Shown here: positions 1 to 11,286 of the stretch, one piece after another | Layout: every line of letters starts with the position of its first letter | Numbering within the stretch: position 1 is the first letter of the stretch | NCBI GenBank assembly: GCA_000328365.1 | Contig: KB301566.1 | Coordinates: 128,944 to 192,943, forward strand | Source: Capitella teleta | Lineage: Eukaryota; Annelida; Polychaeta; Capitellidae | Direction of reading: 5' to 3' | Length of the DNA stretch: 64,000 bases | Notes under the pieces: generated by a model | Databases searched by the model: none | Seen by the model: the letters and a program-made list of their open reading frames with translations, nothing else | What the model was told of the DNA's origin: nothing | Program-made: the position numbers and the translations under genes

Positions 1-61
1 GTGTTGGAGTCTTTAACCGTGAACAAAGTGTCTCGTGAGGGGCACGGACCCACGCTGGTCA

Positions 62-1118
62 CTAGCGCGGGCCCGCCTCGGCGTTTCCCTGGCGCCGTGG
101 TGGTTCTGTTGTCCAGTCGCAGGGCGAGGAGCACCGCTTAGCACTGCGGCCGAATCGTTGATGGTACTTACACAGACGGCGGGACGTTCTTGTAGTGCCG
201 AGTGCGAGGACCTCTGGTGCGGTAGCGGGTTGTTCTGTGGCAGAGGTGACAAAGAACGAGCCTGCACAGGAGGCGGCAACCTTGTCAGCTTCCAAGGCGA
301 GCTGTCGCAGGTCTTTAAGTGGCGAAGTGGAGATGGCGTTCCTCACTGCTGCTGGCAAGGCCCGTAAAAACAGGCTGCGCAGCAAAAAATGCTGAGGGGC
401 AGTGCTGTTCAGGGCCAGGATACGATCAGCGAGCTCGGAGGGTTTACCATCCCCCAGATCCGATACTGCCAGTAGGCGCTCTCCTCTCTCTGCTTCTGTC
501 GGCTCAAACGCTCCGAGTAAGAAGTCTTTGAGGCTTTGATACTTCGTATCACCAGCTGGCGGGTCCTGCAGGACTGACGTGGCTCGCTATGCAGTGGTTG
601 AGTCCAACGCGGCCACCACGTAGTAGTACTTTGTCTCATCTGAGACGATGCCGCGCAGCGCGAACTGCGCTTCAGCTTGGAAAAACCAAGCAGCAGATCC
701 AGAACACCAAAAGCTTGGCAACTTGATTGAGACTGTGGCTGCTACAGCGGCAGCGGCGGCGGCAGCATCAGCTTCCGGCATGTCTTGTTTGTAGTTCTAA
801 GCGGCTAGCGTGGTTGCACGACTAGGCGGTGACCGGGCTGCAGAGGGTATCTGCACCCTAGGCGGATACAACGGATTGCATATGCCAATCAACGTTTCAG
901 GGTCACCAATTGTAGGAGCTCAAAGAAACACGCGAGTCAATTGGGCTCTACTGAATTCCTTTTCTTTATTCACGAGCATGCCTGGTATATATACCCCGGT
1001 TAGTGCAGACGGGAGATCCCCTGGGGGATCCCTGAGCGTATCTGCTCAATCACTGTTCGACATGAATTGTTCACGGTGCTTGAACGAGGCACTACAAAGT
1101 AACCGCCGATGAGAAACA
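62..1118 (-). mobile_element. Ty3/Gypsy LTR element fossil, 5' part (LTR, primer-binding site, gag)
   Basis: Minus-strand remains of a Ty3/Gypsy element. The gag part (about 781 down to 62) begins with an alanine-rich leader, then the conserved capsid opening with W-F-x-Q-A-E-A-Q-F and T-K-Y-Y-Y-V-V-A-A-L-D. It ends in a C-X2-H-X-R-F-G Cys/His block typical of this group. Upstream of gag at 893-910 is a likely primer-binding site (minus-strand TGGTGACCC core). It adjoins a probable LTR at about 911-1118 that ends TGT...ACA and carries a TATA-like stretch (985-996) and a polyadenylation-type motif (near 964). The element is broken in several places and continues past the left edge; no second LTR is visible. 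The LTR's outer end is uncertain by about 25 bp. Confidence 0.8.
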
Positions 1119-1199
1119 GTGTGCTCGTTCCGACTCTTTTTTTTTTTCGAAGTTGCTTTATAGTTTATACTAGTATAGGCTACCCCATTATTTTGATCT

Positions 1200-2415
1200 T
1201 CTTATAACATATACTTGGTCGTAGAGAAAGTGTAGATTTTAAAATACTGAACACAGAAAGTAGGTGGCTTATGCGCCATGCGCATACACATGTCACGCTT
1301 CAGTGATGTATATATGCCGTTTCATTACAACGAATCACTCACATATACCATATATTGAAACTTCAATAAACACACCGATTGCTTTGATGCATTCGGCCTC
1401 AGAAATGGGTCTTTCGTAATAAATAATTATTGTAAATAAATGCTTGTTTTATATCAAGCGTGCGTACATGCATGTATAATTAATTATACATCCGAATCTG
1501 CTAATATTTCTACAACAGCCTCGGATGAGGTACGCTTTCGCTTCATTGTCGTTATCGGTATGCGGCGATTGGCAGGGATGATATCAAAATTCATAATTAT
1601 GATAATAAATTCATATGATAAATTCCAGTGTGGGCCAAATATATAGGAAGGTCTATGAGGACAGCTCGACATCAACTTTGATTGATCAGAACTCATGAGT
1701 CCACGTTTCCAGACGAAGACAAAAACCATAGGGGCATATTTCATAAATATACGTAAAGCACTACTTTTGCAGTGTGCGTAATAAGGCGCCAACCGTCTTC
1801 GCTATGTTTCGACTTCAATTAAAAACTTTGGTGATGGATCCAGATTGTTGTCAATTTTGTCAATTCCAACGACGGGAAAGACCAATGCATGCAGTGAGAA
1901 AAGCGCAGATTAAGCCCCCCCCCCCCACCCCGATGGTGCCGAAAGTCAGCGGCTACATGCGACTTCAATTAAGAGGATATCTAGAATTAGTGTTATCCAT
2001 TGCAATGACGAGAAAGACTAGCACGTGCATTGACAGAACCACCCTCATTCCCTAATTAGCTGGCTATGAAGTTACCACTATAATATAAAACTGTTTTGCT
2101 TCGCTGCTTTCGTTCGGGTTTGTCGAGGCGATATAATATAATCAATTAGTAACTACTGTGTCAATGTGTAACTTCTGTTATTATTATAAAAAAACAGTAT
2201 ATTGAAGGTTAGTTCGATGAATATCATGAGGAAATGTCCTGAAATCGTGCAATGCATTCAGTCAACCTCGACAAAAAAAATTACAGAGATGACGCTAAAG
2301 TGGTTATTGTGTGCGCCTTTGGCTTTAACTGCAAAAGACGAGAATCTCGTCTTTGGTGTTCAAGCGTTGGGCGTGAAAAGACGGTGATCACCGTCTTTGG
2401 CTGTGAATGTGTTAA
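1200..2415. mobile_element. piggyBac-like TTAA element, copy 1 (right part only)
   Basis: The right terminus at 2399-2415 reads GGCTGTGAATGTGTTAA. It matches the right terminus of the complete copy at 62101-63622 and ends in TTAA. Two palindromes sit just inside it (2334-2354 and 2377-2398). Around 1255-1385 there is looser similarity to 62925-63060 (shared pieces such as CACGCTTCA and CTCAATAAACA/TTCAATAAACA). No left terminus is visible; the LTR relic adjoins on that side and may have replaced or interrupted it. No transposase frame is present, so it is non-autonomous. The piggyBac assignment rests on the TTAA target and the CACATTCA-type terminus. The left limit is approximate. Confidence 0.55.
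1800..2055. repeat. Diverged tandem duplication of ~165 bp
   Basis: Two units each start with CGACTTCAATTAA (near 1808 and 1959). Each continues to a GACG(G/A)GAAAGAC block and a C-rich end. A poly-C tract lies at about 1917-1926. The units are well diverged. They lie inside the piggyBac-like element. Confidence 0.5.
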
Positions 2416-2818
2416 ATTGATAATTCCGCCATATATGTTAAATATTTATGTTGTGTGGAAGAAACATATACATGAGGCATCTGCTGCTACCTTAAGCTTG
2501 TGCCTTACTGATAATTTAGTTTAATATATGTCACTATACATATGTGTTAAATAGGTGGTTTAGAGTAACAAAATATTTACAGTACCCATACATTTATGCA
2601 TTATCTATGATTTAGGAATCTATATATTATGTTTATAATATTTAGATTCCTAATATCTCTCTAAAGGTATGAATTACTAGTATGCTTTTTCAGGGTAATA
2701 AAATATTGAGTCCGAATCATCTTTTTAAGTAAAGTTTTGCTGGAACTTAAAAAATACCATAGCAGGATCGATTGCTGGGTAATTTTTCACTGCACCGTTA
2801 GGACTACTTTAGATGCAT

Positions 2819-2849
<31 letters not shown>

Positions 2850-4270
2850 CACTTGACAAATACTTGCGAATAAACACGAACTTGTGTTTGTCAAATTATT
2901 TTGTGATTCACATAGTGTTTTCCCATTTTTATCATCTTAATTTTTATCATCTCATTTGATTTTGCTCTCTTCGCGATTAAAATGTTATTCCTTCATTAAA
3001 AATGTACTTTTTATTGGATTTCTATGCATAAATAGGCGCAGAATAACAATGTCAATCTATACTAGATATTATGTTTTGTGAATAATTGATACATTTGAGC
3101 AAATTTTAGGGTTGTTCACTTTTGGCCCACTTTGTATAAACTTGAGTGCCCATTGTAGCATATAAAAAGCAAATACCGATGTTGCAATGGTATTATTTAT
3201 CCGAAACAATGTTGCTGAATGTAAGAACCCAATTACTGCTTAGCTGTACAGACCAAAACCTTCTTGGGTGACTCCAACAACCATATTTAAGGAACTGGAC
3301 AGGTATACAAGGCGTATAACTCTTTTACACAAATTATTTTGTCCATTAAATACTTATTCCTAGTATAAGTAATACTTGAAGAAATGTATCGGAAATGTCT
3401 AGGAAAAGCAATTTTTATAATTATAGACAGACTTTTAATTACAATTTGTAAGAACAATTTTGGGGACGCTATTCAAAACGCATGCCACTTTGTAACATGG
3501 ATTGCAAGGGATAAATTGGCGGATGTCAACCCTTATGATATATTGCGCATTAGTTTGACGATCTGATATTAAAATGGCACATGAAGCATTTGCAGCAAAT
3601 GAGAAACTCTTAGGTTTATGCTATGAAATTGAATTTTGTGTGAAGTGCAAATTACAGTGCATGGTAACTTTTGATAACAATCGAATGAATGGTTTAGTGT
3701 ACACATTACATTGCTTTTATTATAACTAGCATAATGCTTGAGCTTTTGGCCTGTAAGTACTAATAGACCTGTACGCTTTTAATCTAAATCATTAATTAGT
3801 AATTATTTTGTGGATTTATTAGCAGACCTGGGATGCATTTGTGACCTTATGACTGTTTAAATTATGACCTGATAATAATGATATCGTTGTGCGAGACATT
3901 CATCATTTCTCGATACTCGTAGGCCCTTCTTGATCTTTGATTATTTTGATCTCTAATCATATAATTGTTATGTAGATAAGGAATATGAAGTTCATACAGC
4001 TTGAATTGGTATACATTATCTAGTCACGTGCATGTTATTGCAACCAGACGTTGTCATCGAACTAACATGTAATTTTGATCTAACTTCCTCTCAAGTTGAT
4101 CTCTGAACATTCCACGTTCTTCTTCGGCATTCGTAGTGAGGGAAGTCATGTTTATTGGGATGGATATTTGAAAAAATAGAGCTACCCGGTTCATACTATA
4201 AGTCGCAGGTAAGGTCAGCTTGACATAAAACAACCGAAGGAGATAGAGTTCAAGATGAGCTACCTGACAT

Positions 4271-4274
<4 letters not shown>
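2416..4274. other. AT-rich stretch without a recognisable gene
   Basis: I see no coding exon here. It holds a hairpin (2612-2653), a poly-A tract (about 2824-2848) and otherwise unique-looking AT-rich sequence. Missing 5' exons of the FAXDC2-like gene could lie here, but none was recognised. Confidence 0.5.
2612..2653. repeat. 19-bp inverted repeat with a 4-nt loop
   Basis: The arms 2612-2630 and 2635-2653 pair over 19 bp with one mismatch around a 4-nt loop (GTTT). The outer part of the stem is TTAGGAATCTA. Confidence 0.8.
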
Positions 4275-4304
<30 letters not shown>

Positions 4305-4370
4305 ACACACACACACATACACACACCTACACACACCATCACACACAAACACACGCGCACACACACACTC
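4275..4370. repeat. Poly-A tract followed by a CA microsatellite
   Basis: About 28 A residues are followed by an imperfect (CA)n tract. It gives meaningless low-complexity frames on both strands. Confidence 0.95.
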
Positions 4371-4893
4371 ATAAGAGGAGAACAGAAAAGGAAATAACAC
4401 CAATTGGTCCTAGCCTTGGATAGAACAAGGTTCACAATTGGGTCGGTGATCAAAGGTCGGGTGTCATTTAATAGACTCAAAGAACGAGAGGCATATAGTG
4501 AGAGATACACTGCGCAATGGACGTAGTAAAGCATCTGTATTCGTTTGTTTACAACGCATGTGATGGGAATGAGCTTTTAATAGGGACAATAGGTGAGTGA
4601 AATAGGTGCTCAATGTGTGCATAGGGTCATTGTGCATATAGTGATTGTTATGGTTCCTTGGCCGACATGGGGAACACCAAATTATTGTAATTACCCTATG
4701 ATCTAATATAATGACATGAAATGCAATTATTATGAGGTGGTGACGGCGCACGGAGCGGCGTTTGTGGAAGCGCGTGTTCTTGAAGCGGAATGAAAACGCA
4801 GAGCTATTTTATTGATCGATTTTATTGAGTTTATTTAGTGCTTCTTACTGTTGTCTAATGAACATTTCTGATTATATGTTCTTTGCATTCCAG

Positions 4894-6918
4894 GAGCATA
4901 CGTTTACTTTGCTGTGTTGTTCTGGGGTGCCAATATCCCTTTGACTATTGTGGATTTAACAGGCAGGCCAGCATGGGTCAAAAAGTACAAGATTCAACAC
5001 GGGAAGAACGAACCGGTTGGTTAGATCTTCTTTATTTTGCTTCTCTTTCCCGTGACCTCCGATGCCCCTTACGTAATGCATAATGCATACGCTGCATGCG
5101 TGGACAATAAATAAGACAGAGATCCTGTGAAACATTTGCTTCCTGTCATAATGTACATGCTAATTTGTAATTTTCCACTAACTCCGTGGAGCACTCTACC
5201 GGTTAGAACTGCGCTCAAGTTAATTAGGCACACAATCAGCCAAGTAATTGACGTTGAACGCAGGTATAGGCTTCCTTTATTGATGTTGTGTAATATGCAA
5301 TGAAAGTATGCGGCATGGTGGGGTTTTACGGCTCCACCCAACCTATTTGGGTAATACGGGCGCCAGAACAGAAGCTCGGGACCGGAATTTCCTTCTATGC
5401 TCTTATCGGTAAATCTCTAGACTTCTTTATTCATGCATACAACCATAAACCGTAGCATACAAAGGGGTCAGCGCCCAGTCTTGTTACGCGGTTGGGCATT
5501 TCTGCAGGGTCACCGAAGAATTATTATTGCATATAATTATAAAGAATTACATTTATAATTCACAATCATAACACCCGTGGCCCGATCAGATCTCGAACCG
5601 AAACCTCAATTTCCGTGGTCGGCATACAGCAGGTCAAACCGCCTGAGCTAATCGATGTCGTTCGTACTCAGCTCTTCCACAACACCACAGAGGGTTAATA
5701 TCTGGCAAACGACAAATCCTTTGCTCCAATTAAGGAGCTTAAAACGTCATTGTGACCCAGTAGCCTCTTTTAGTTTACCCTATCAGCATGTGATCCAATG
5801 GTCCAAATCTCACCCTATCTGCCCCTCTGACTCTCCCTACTTCATGGAGCTTATTCAACCAATTATTAAACTCGGGAATTCTATAACCGAGCGAATGTTT
5901 TCACATTTAACAAGAATGGTGAGACCCACTTGGACGAGTAGTATAAATTATTGAATACAGACCGATAATCGGTGCGTTATGATGACGCTCCTTTCAGGTG
6001 GACTCTCAGCTGTTTTGGCGTCTCATCAAAACGGTCTGCTTCAATAGCTTGGTTCTCAATCTGATCTTCATCTACCCCTTGTACAAAATTGGGGAGTGGA
6101 GAGGAATGAGTTTCGACCCTGAAGACACTCCCGCTGCCTCCTGGTTCCTGGTCGAACTTGTTGTCTTCGCTGCTGTCCAAGAGGTCATGTTCTATTACTC
6201 ACACAGGTATTATCATATAGAAGGTTGGTACTATGTGAACATTCTACTATGCCAACCCACAGAATGCTGCATCATCCGTCATTGTACAAGCGTTTTCACA
6301 AGAAACATCACGAATGGACTGCACCCATCGGCCTGGTTTCCATCTACGCCACTCCCCTCGAGTACCTGGTAGGAAATTCAACAAGTGTGAGTGCTCTCAG
6401 ACCGTTACTTGCAAAAATTTGGACACTGGTCAATTCACAGGTATACTGTGGTCCACTGTTGATGGGATCCCACGTGACCTCAGCGTGGCTGTGGTATGCG
6501 CTGTCGTTCTTCGTCACCACGGTCCACCACAGCGGATACCATCTCCCCTTCACTCCGTCTCCGCAGTTCCACGACTATCATCACATGAGGTTTTCATAAC
6601 GCACTACAAATGCCATACTCATAACGCACCTCGCCAGAGTTTTCATAGCGCACTTTATCAGTAATTTTCGTAACTCAGTTTCTGGTTGCATGGATAACGC
6701 ACTAACCCAACAGCCTCTTTTTCAGCTTCATAACGCACCCCCTTTTTTTTTGTAGGTTCAACTGGAATTTCGGGACTTTGGGGATCCTTGATCGGATTCA
6801 CGGCACCGACGCTCAGTTCCGCAAGGAGATTCACAGCAAGCGGCATCGGTTCAGCACGTGGCCAGAGCCCATGGATGACATATTTCCGGATGACAGACCC
6901 AAAGAGAAATTGCGCTGA
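4894..6918 (+). CDS. FAXDC2-like fatty acid hydroxylase/sterol desaturase family protein, 3' five exons
   Basis: The exons are 4894-5015, 5998-6206, 6263-6386, 6441-6589 and 6756-6918 (stop TGA 6916-6918). All introns are GT-AG and the frame is kept throughout, giving 254 C-terminal residues. The order of motifs follows FAXDC2: a membrane segment, then D-L-T-G-R-P and K-I-Q-H-G-K-N-E-P. The di-iron histidine boxes follow: HRMLH (HX3H, split by intron 2), HKKHH and HEWTAPIG, HSGYH, and HDYHH, then G-I-L-D-R-I-H-G-T-D. Family members are ER-membrane oxidoreductases using two metal ions. Human FAXDC2 has been linked to sterol metabolism; the substrate here is unknown. The N-terminal exon(s) are not recognised, and exon 4894 starts in phase 1, so at least one lies upstream. 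Introns 2 and 3 are only 56 and 54 bp. Intron 1 carries a SINE. The donor at 5016 (GTTGGT) is weak but is required by the family alignment. Confidence 0.9.
5314..5658 (-). mobile_element. tRNA-derived SINE, old copy in intron 1 of the FAXDC2-like gene
   Basis: It shares the full body with the copy at 49917-50240: GGGGTTTTACGGCTCCACCC at the tail end, CGGGCGCCAGAACAGAAG, the TTGTTACGC block, and a tRNA-like head at the right. Many substitutions and an extra AT-rich insertion near 5522-5550 suggest an old insertion. The sense strand is taken from the tRNA-like head. Confidence 0.85.
6590..6755 (+). repeat. ~25-bp minisatellite filling intron 4 of the FAXDC2-like gene
   Basis: The core TCATAACGCAC or close variants start at 6594, 6619, 6643, 6668 (degenerate), 6693 and 6728. 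The first five are spaced 24-25 bp apart. The first unit overlaps the 5' splice site (GTTTTC). The last unit precedes a T-rich tract and the acceptor TGTAG at 6751-6755. Confidence 0.8.
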
Positions 6919-8047
6919 AAGCGAATTATTCCTCTGTAATTAATTTTGTAAATAGTTGATTTGCACTCAAAAAATTAATGCAAAACTAACATACCGATTA
7001 TGCGCATGCACGTGCATCGCAAATCTAGTAGATGATTGGTGATTTGCGACTTTTATGGAACTTTTAAAAACTGTTTTTTCAATTTTATGTAAACCGTTAA
7101 TGAACGAGGAAGAAGTATGTAGTATAATTTGCATGAAATACCATTAATGAGACAATGCATCAAGTCTACACTGTATTTACAATTAGTGAAATGGAAACGC
7201 AAAAGAAGATGAAGTACAATGTAAATAATACGTGTATTTTTTATTATTCACAACTACTCTGGATTAATTAAGGAAACTCAAGGTGTCAGTTGAGCAACTA
7301 TTGATGAATGAAGGAGACGTGGTGTAGTTGAAGCAGATCGATTGTAACATTCGATCAGAGTATACAGGTGGTTGTCACGATTAACAAGAGAACACGGCAT
7401 TAGACCAATGGTTGTGACTGTGAAATGAGGTGACACCTGCTCATTGATCATGGCTCAATCAGATGAAGGGAGCGTAGAGACATTCGACATTCCACCCATG
7501 TATCACATACCTTGTATTCGAGTCGTCCAACGACACTTAAATTAATTGATACCGTAGATACTAAATTAACTATTTTATGACATACATGTATTGTATGGGT
7601 ATATTTTTTTGGAGTGTCCACGTACAGAGCGGTTCTTTTCCTAGATGCTCCGTGGTGTTGGTGTCAATTTTCTAACTGGACTCGATATTCGATTCAGTCT
7701 TCCTCCATCGTCTGTACCGTTCGATCGAGGTCAGCATTAGTTGGTTGATCTGCCTCTTCGGCATTGAATGAGGCAGCCACTGATTAAGTTAATACGGAAA
7801 TTACTCAAATTAGTATACTGTCTGAAAAAGGACGACTAACTGATGCCTGGGTTGACATGTTGATGGCGTCTACGTGCGACAATCATCCTACCGCTAAGTG
7901 GGCAGACGTTTCACAAACGGTCACCATGACAGAAAATGTTTTCGCGATCACATTATAGGCGAACGTTGTTTCACCACAAAACTGCATTCTTTTATAAATA
8001 AAGAGTGTAAAGGTATCTGGCTATGTTCTGTCTGATGCAATGAATGA
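6919..8047. other. 3' flank of the FAXDC2-like gene
   Basis: AT-rich sequence with no coding exon recognised. No strong AATAAA lies directly after the stop codon, so the 3' end of the transcript cannot be placed. Confidence 0.5.
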
Positions 8048-8194
<147 letters not shown>

Positions 8195-10064
8195 ACAAAT
8201 AAAAATACAAATCAACAAACAAATTAAAATAAAATAAAACTAAAGACGACGAGGAGCGCAATAAGTAAGGCCTCACGACGCGACATTATCGACAGTTATT
8301 GTTTGCATTTTCAGTTTGATCATCGTTAATTGCGATAACTATAATATTATCATTCCTCGCATGGCTGCGCGTGTCTTATTTGTATCGGTTTCAATATTAT
8401 TTGATGTTTCTTTAACATATACACAATGCAAGTCTCAATAATGTTTTGTGCACAAACTTTGCCCGGATGCCGTGACGAATTGATGACAATAATATTTTAC
8501 TTCACGACATTAATTTATTTTACTAATAATAACACACGATACAAGACTAATGGTGTTGAGTGCTGAGACGAACTGTCACAACATTTCACATCTTGAAATA
8601 TTAAGGTCTCTCGAATCGAAATGTTTTTTTTTTTTTGTTTTTTTTTTCGTTTTTTGTTTTGTTTTTTTTTGTTTTTGTTTTTAGCAGAGGGTCACAGGTA
8701 CTGAGGTGGGTGTCGACCACGAGGTCCTGCGGTGTTGTTACGTAATCGGAATCACGCTGCGCTCGGTGTTTTGGCGCGCGAGAGAAGTGGAGCGGCCGGA
8801 GTAATTCAATCAACGTTGCTCTGCTTCATCGATTGCTCACGCGGGGCGCCACTTATTCTGTCAACCAATTGGTGTACATCAACATCATTACGCAATTGCT
8901 ATTATGCTCGCTCTCCTATTACATGTACCTCATTACGATTTGATTGACCATGTCAACACATCCAGGTGTGTATCATTTCTTCATATAGGTTAGCAGGTTA
9001 TAGCAAAATCAGTAAAACTGCTGAAGCAACAGCTGTTACCCCAATTCATCATTATATGGTGATCAATATACCAGTAATTGCGTGAATTAGTTATATTTAT
9101 GGTTTATTTTAAAGTATTATCACTCCAGGCAAATTCGGCGTCATTGTTTGGGACTCGAGCAAGCGTTGGCTAAAATCGGACAAATAAGCCGTACATTGCT
9201 CTAACAACCATCGGCGTCTTTTACTTACTTGGTCGTGAATGCAATAATCTGTTTGGGTATTTGGGCATCAACAGACAGTTGGAAGCTGCTTGTTTTGCAC
9301 TATCATTTACCAAGAGAGAGATTAGTGTTCTCTTCTGGCTAAACAAGCACTGGGTGCAGTGAATCATGGCTACGTGTATCTTCCACGGGTAATTGGCCAA
9401 CAAGTGAACCTATATTGCCCAAAAAGTAGCGAGCAATGAAATCGGGAAGGTTAACAAATGGGAATCCCTTCGATCACAATGCAGAACGGACACAAATGGA
9501 TAGCATATTGTCAAAAGCATAGCTGAATGGCTGAATCAGATTGAACAATGCAAAGGTGCGGGGATTCGTAGAGAGTCAGCCAACAGCATGTCAGCCGCGT
9601 CGACCGCATTGATCGGGTGATGTATTGTAGAGAGGACTATTTACCAAAGCAGCAATCCGTGTTTATTTCCCGACTAATCGCAGCATTTGACTCCCATTAT
9701 GGACGACTCTTTTCATCGATGCAACGCATACGCCAGTCATGCATATCAATCAACCGTGGATCATTCTTGCGCGTCCGTTAGCTTAGTAGGACGTAGAGGA
9801 GGCGCGAAGAAGTCAGGAAGGAGGCCTCTCTGGCCGCTGTGCCGCCGGTGCCGCGCGTGCTGCAGCTGTGAGCGTAGCTACAAGAGAGGGGCGTGCTGCT
9901 CCCTCTCCGCATTTCGCTGCCGCTCTCCTTCCTGCCACCGACCAAAGGTGCCTCTACTCAATCAAGAGCCAGCGGGATACACGCGGATATCAAACCCGCA
10001 CTGTTTGACCGAAGCATATCACTTCAACCTAGCTTTACCACGGGGATAATTCCCTCGCGAGAGC
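8195..10064. other. Intergenic; GC-richer 5' flank of the receptor from about 9690
   Basis: No convincing gene. T-rich low complexity occurs at 8622-8682. The part from about 9690 to 9960 is clearly GC-richer than its surroundings and lies just upstream of the receptor. It contains an open frame (9687-10049) rich in Cys and Arg with no recognised domain; I read it as promoter or 5' leader rather than protein. Confidence 0.45.
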
Positions 10065-10078
10065 CATAAAAGCTTAGC
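10065..10078 (+). repeat. 14-bp direct repeat flanking the receptor, left copy
   Basis: CATAAAAGCTTAGC is identical to 11583-11596 and the match stops on both sides. ATAAAA could also act as a TATA-like element, about 80 bp before the start codon. Confidence 0.7.
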
Positions 10079-10146
10079 CGGTCATGTGGACAAGCAGTGG
10101 ACACAATGCCTGTTGACTCTCCTCTTCAGTCTCACAGACAACCATC

Positions 10147-11286
10147 ATGACAGAACAGGCGACTGCCGTGAGTGTGGACCCCTTGGCAAGCAACAACAGC
10201 CAAGGGGTCGCTGAGGAGACCGTCGACGGCGGCATGTTCCTCTTTGTCGTCAACCAATTCGTGGTGCCCGTGGTTTTTGGCTTGACCTCCCTGTTGGGCA
10301 TCATAGGGAACTCTCTGGTTATTTACGTCATTTTGAGCCGAAAGAAGATGCGGACAGTGACCAACATCCTGCTGCTCAACCTCGCCTTCGCTGACCTCGC
10401 TTTCGTCTTGGTTATTCCTAATTTTACGGCTTTTCAGTATGCCACAGAAAACTGGATCTTTGGTGGGGCATTCTGCAAAATCATGCACTATCTGGTGAAC
10501 GTAACGGCGTATGTTACTGTGTACACTCTGGTGCTGATCTCAGTCGTGCGATACGCGACCATCGTCAAAGGTATGGCCACAGTTCGCTTGCGGACGAAGA
10601 AAAACATCGTTATCGCCATTTTGTCGATATGGGTCGTGGTTCTCATATTAAACACTCCGGTAATCCTGTCATACGGTATAAATAAGCCCAAGCCTGGCGT
10701 TTACGCCTGTGTTCACATCAGCTTGAAACACGCGCAGAAAATATTCTCGACGTTCTTCGTTTTCGCCTATCTCCTACCGCTGATTGTCATCGCCATTCTG
10801 TCCATTTGCATCCTGCACCATTTGCGATCTCAGCGACCGACGGCGTTAAAAGGTAAGAAAACCGATCAGAAGAAGCGAAAGGCAGGTCGCCTACTCATCC
10901 TGGTCGTGGTCGTATTCGCCATTCTCTGGTTGCCTGTGCACATCCATTTACTGCTCGCTTACTTTGGCAAACTGCCCGAAGCCCCGTGGTACCAGGCGTT
11001 CAGCGTGCTCTTCAACCTCATGGCCTACTTCAACGAATGTGTCAACCCCATCATCTACAACCAAGCATCCAAGGAGTTCCGCGATGCCTTCAGGGAGGCC
11101 ATCTTCTGTGTCAGATGCTTCGCCAGAACTCGGTCCGGTGCTGGCGCCGTTTCTGAGACTGTTAACTGTACCACCGTAACGACACGCCTGATGGACCCCA
11201 CTGACGCTAACGGGGCGACAACGCACGATAAATTGCTCATGTCGGAGGTGAAGGGCGGAGAGAACACGCCTTCGGACGAAGTATAG
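10147..11286 (+). CDS. Intronless allatostatin-A/galanin-type neuropeptide GPCR
   Basis: 379 residues in one exon, a seven-helix plasma-membrane receptor of the rhodopsin class. A short N-terminus has an N-N-S glycosylation sequon (N16). TM1 carries G-N-S-L-V (N55) and TM2 N-L-A-F-A-D (D83). W103-x2-G precedes C110, which should pair with C188 in loop 2. TM3 runs into Y-T-L-V-L-I-S. TM6 has W-L-P (261-263) and TM7 N-P-I-I-Y (300-304). Then comes helix 8 F-R-D-A-F-R with Cys 321/324 as possible palmitoylation sites and a ~55-residue tail. The run M-R-T-V-T-N...K-I-M-H-Y, V-T-V-Y-T-L-V-L and L-R-T-K-K-N best fits allatostatin-A/galanin receptors, so the ligand is likely an amidated neuropeptide. 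The usual D-R-Y at the end of TM3 is V-R-Y (134-136). The start ATG has a fair context (ATCATGA). Confidence 0.9.
   Translation: MTEQATAVSVDPLASNNSQGVAEETVDGGMFLFVVNQFVVPVVFGLTSLLGIIGNSLVIYVILSRKKMRTVTNILLLNLAFADLAFVLVIPNFTAFQYATENWIFGGAFCKIMHYLVNVTAYVTVYTLVLISVVRYATIVKGMATVRLRTKKNIVIAILSIWVVVLILNTPVILSYGINKPKPGVYACVHISLKHAQKIFSTFFVFAYLLPLIVIAILSICILHHLRSQRPTALKGKKTDQKKRKAGRLLILVVVVFAILWLPVHIHLLLAYFGKLPEAPWYQAFSVLFNLMAYFNECVNPIIYNQASKEFRDAFREAIFCVRCFARTRSGAGAVSETVNCTTVTTRLMDPTDANGATTHDKLLMSEVKGGENTPSDEV

Noticed and set aside
9687-10049. 120-codon Cys/Arg-rich frame upstream of the receptor
   Set aside because: No signal peptide, domain or splice context. It lies in GC-richer probable promoter or leader sequence.
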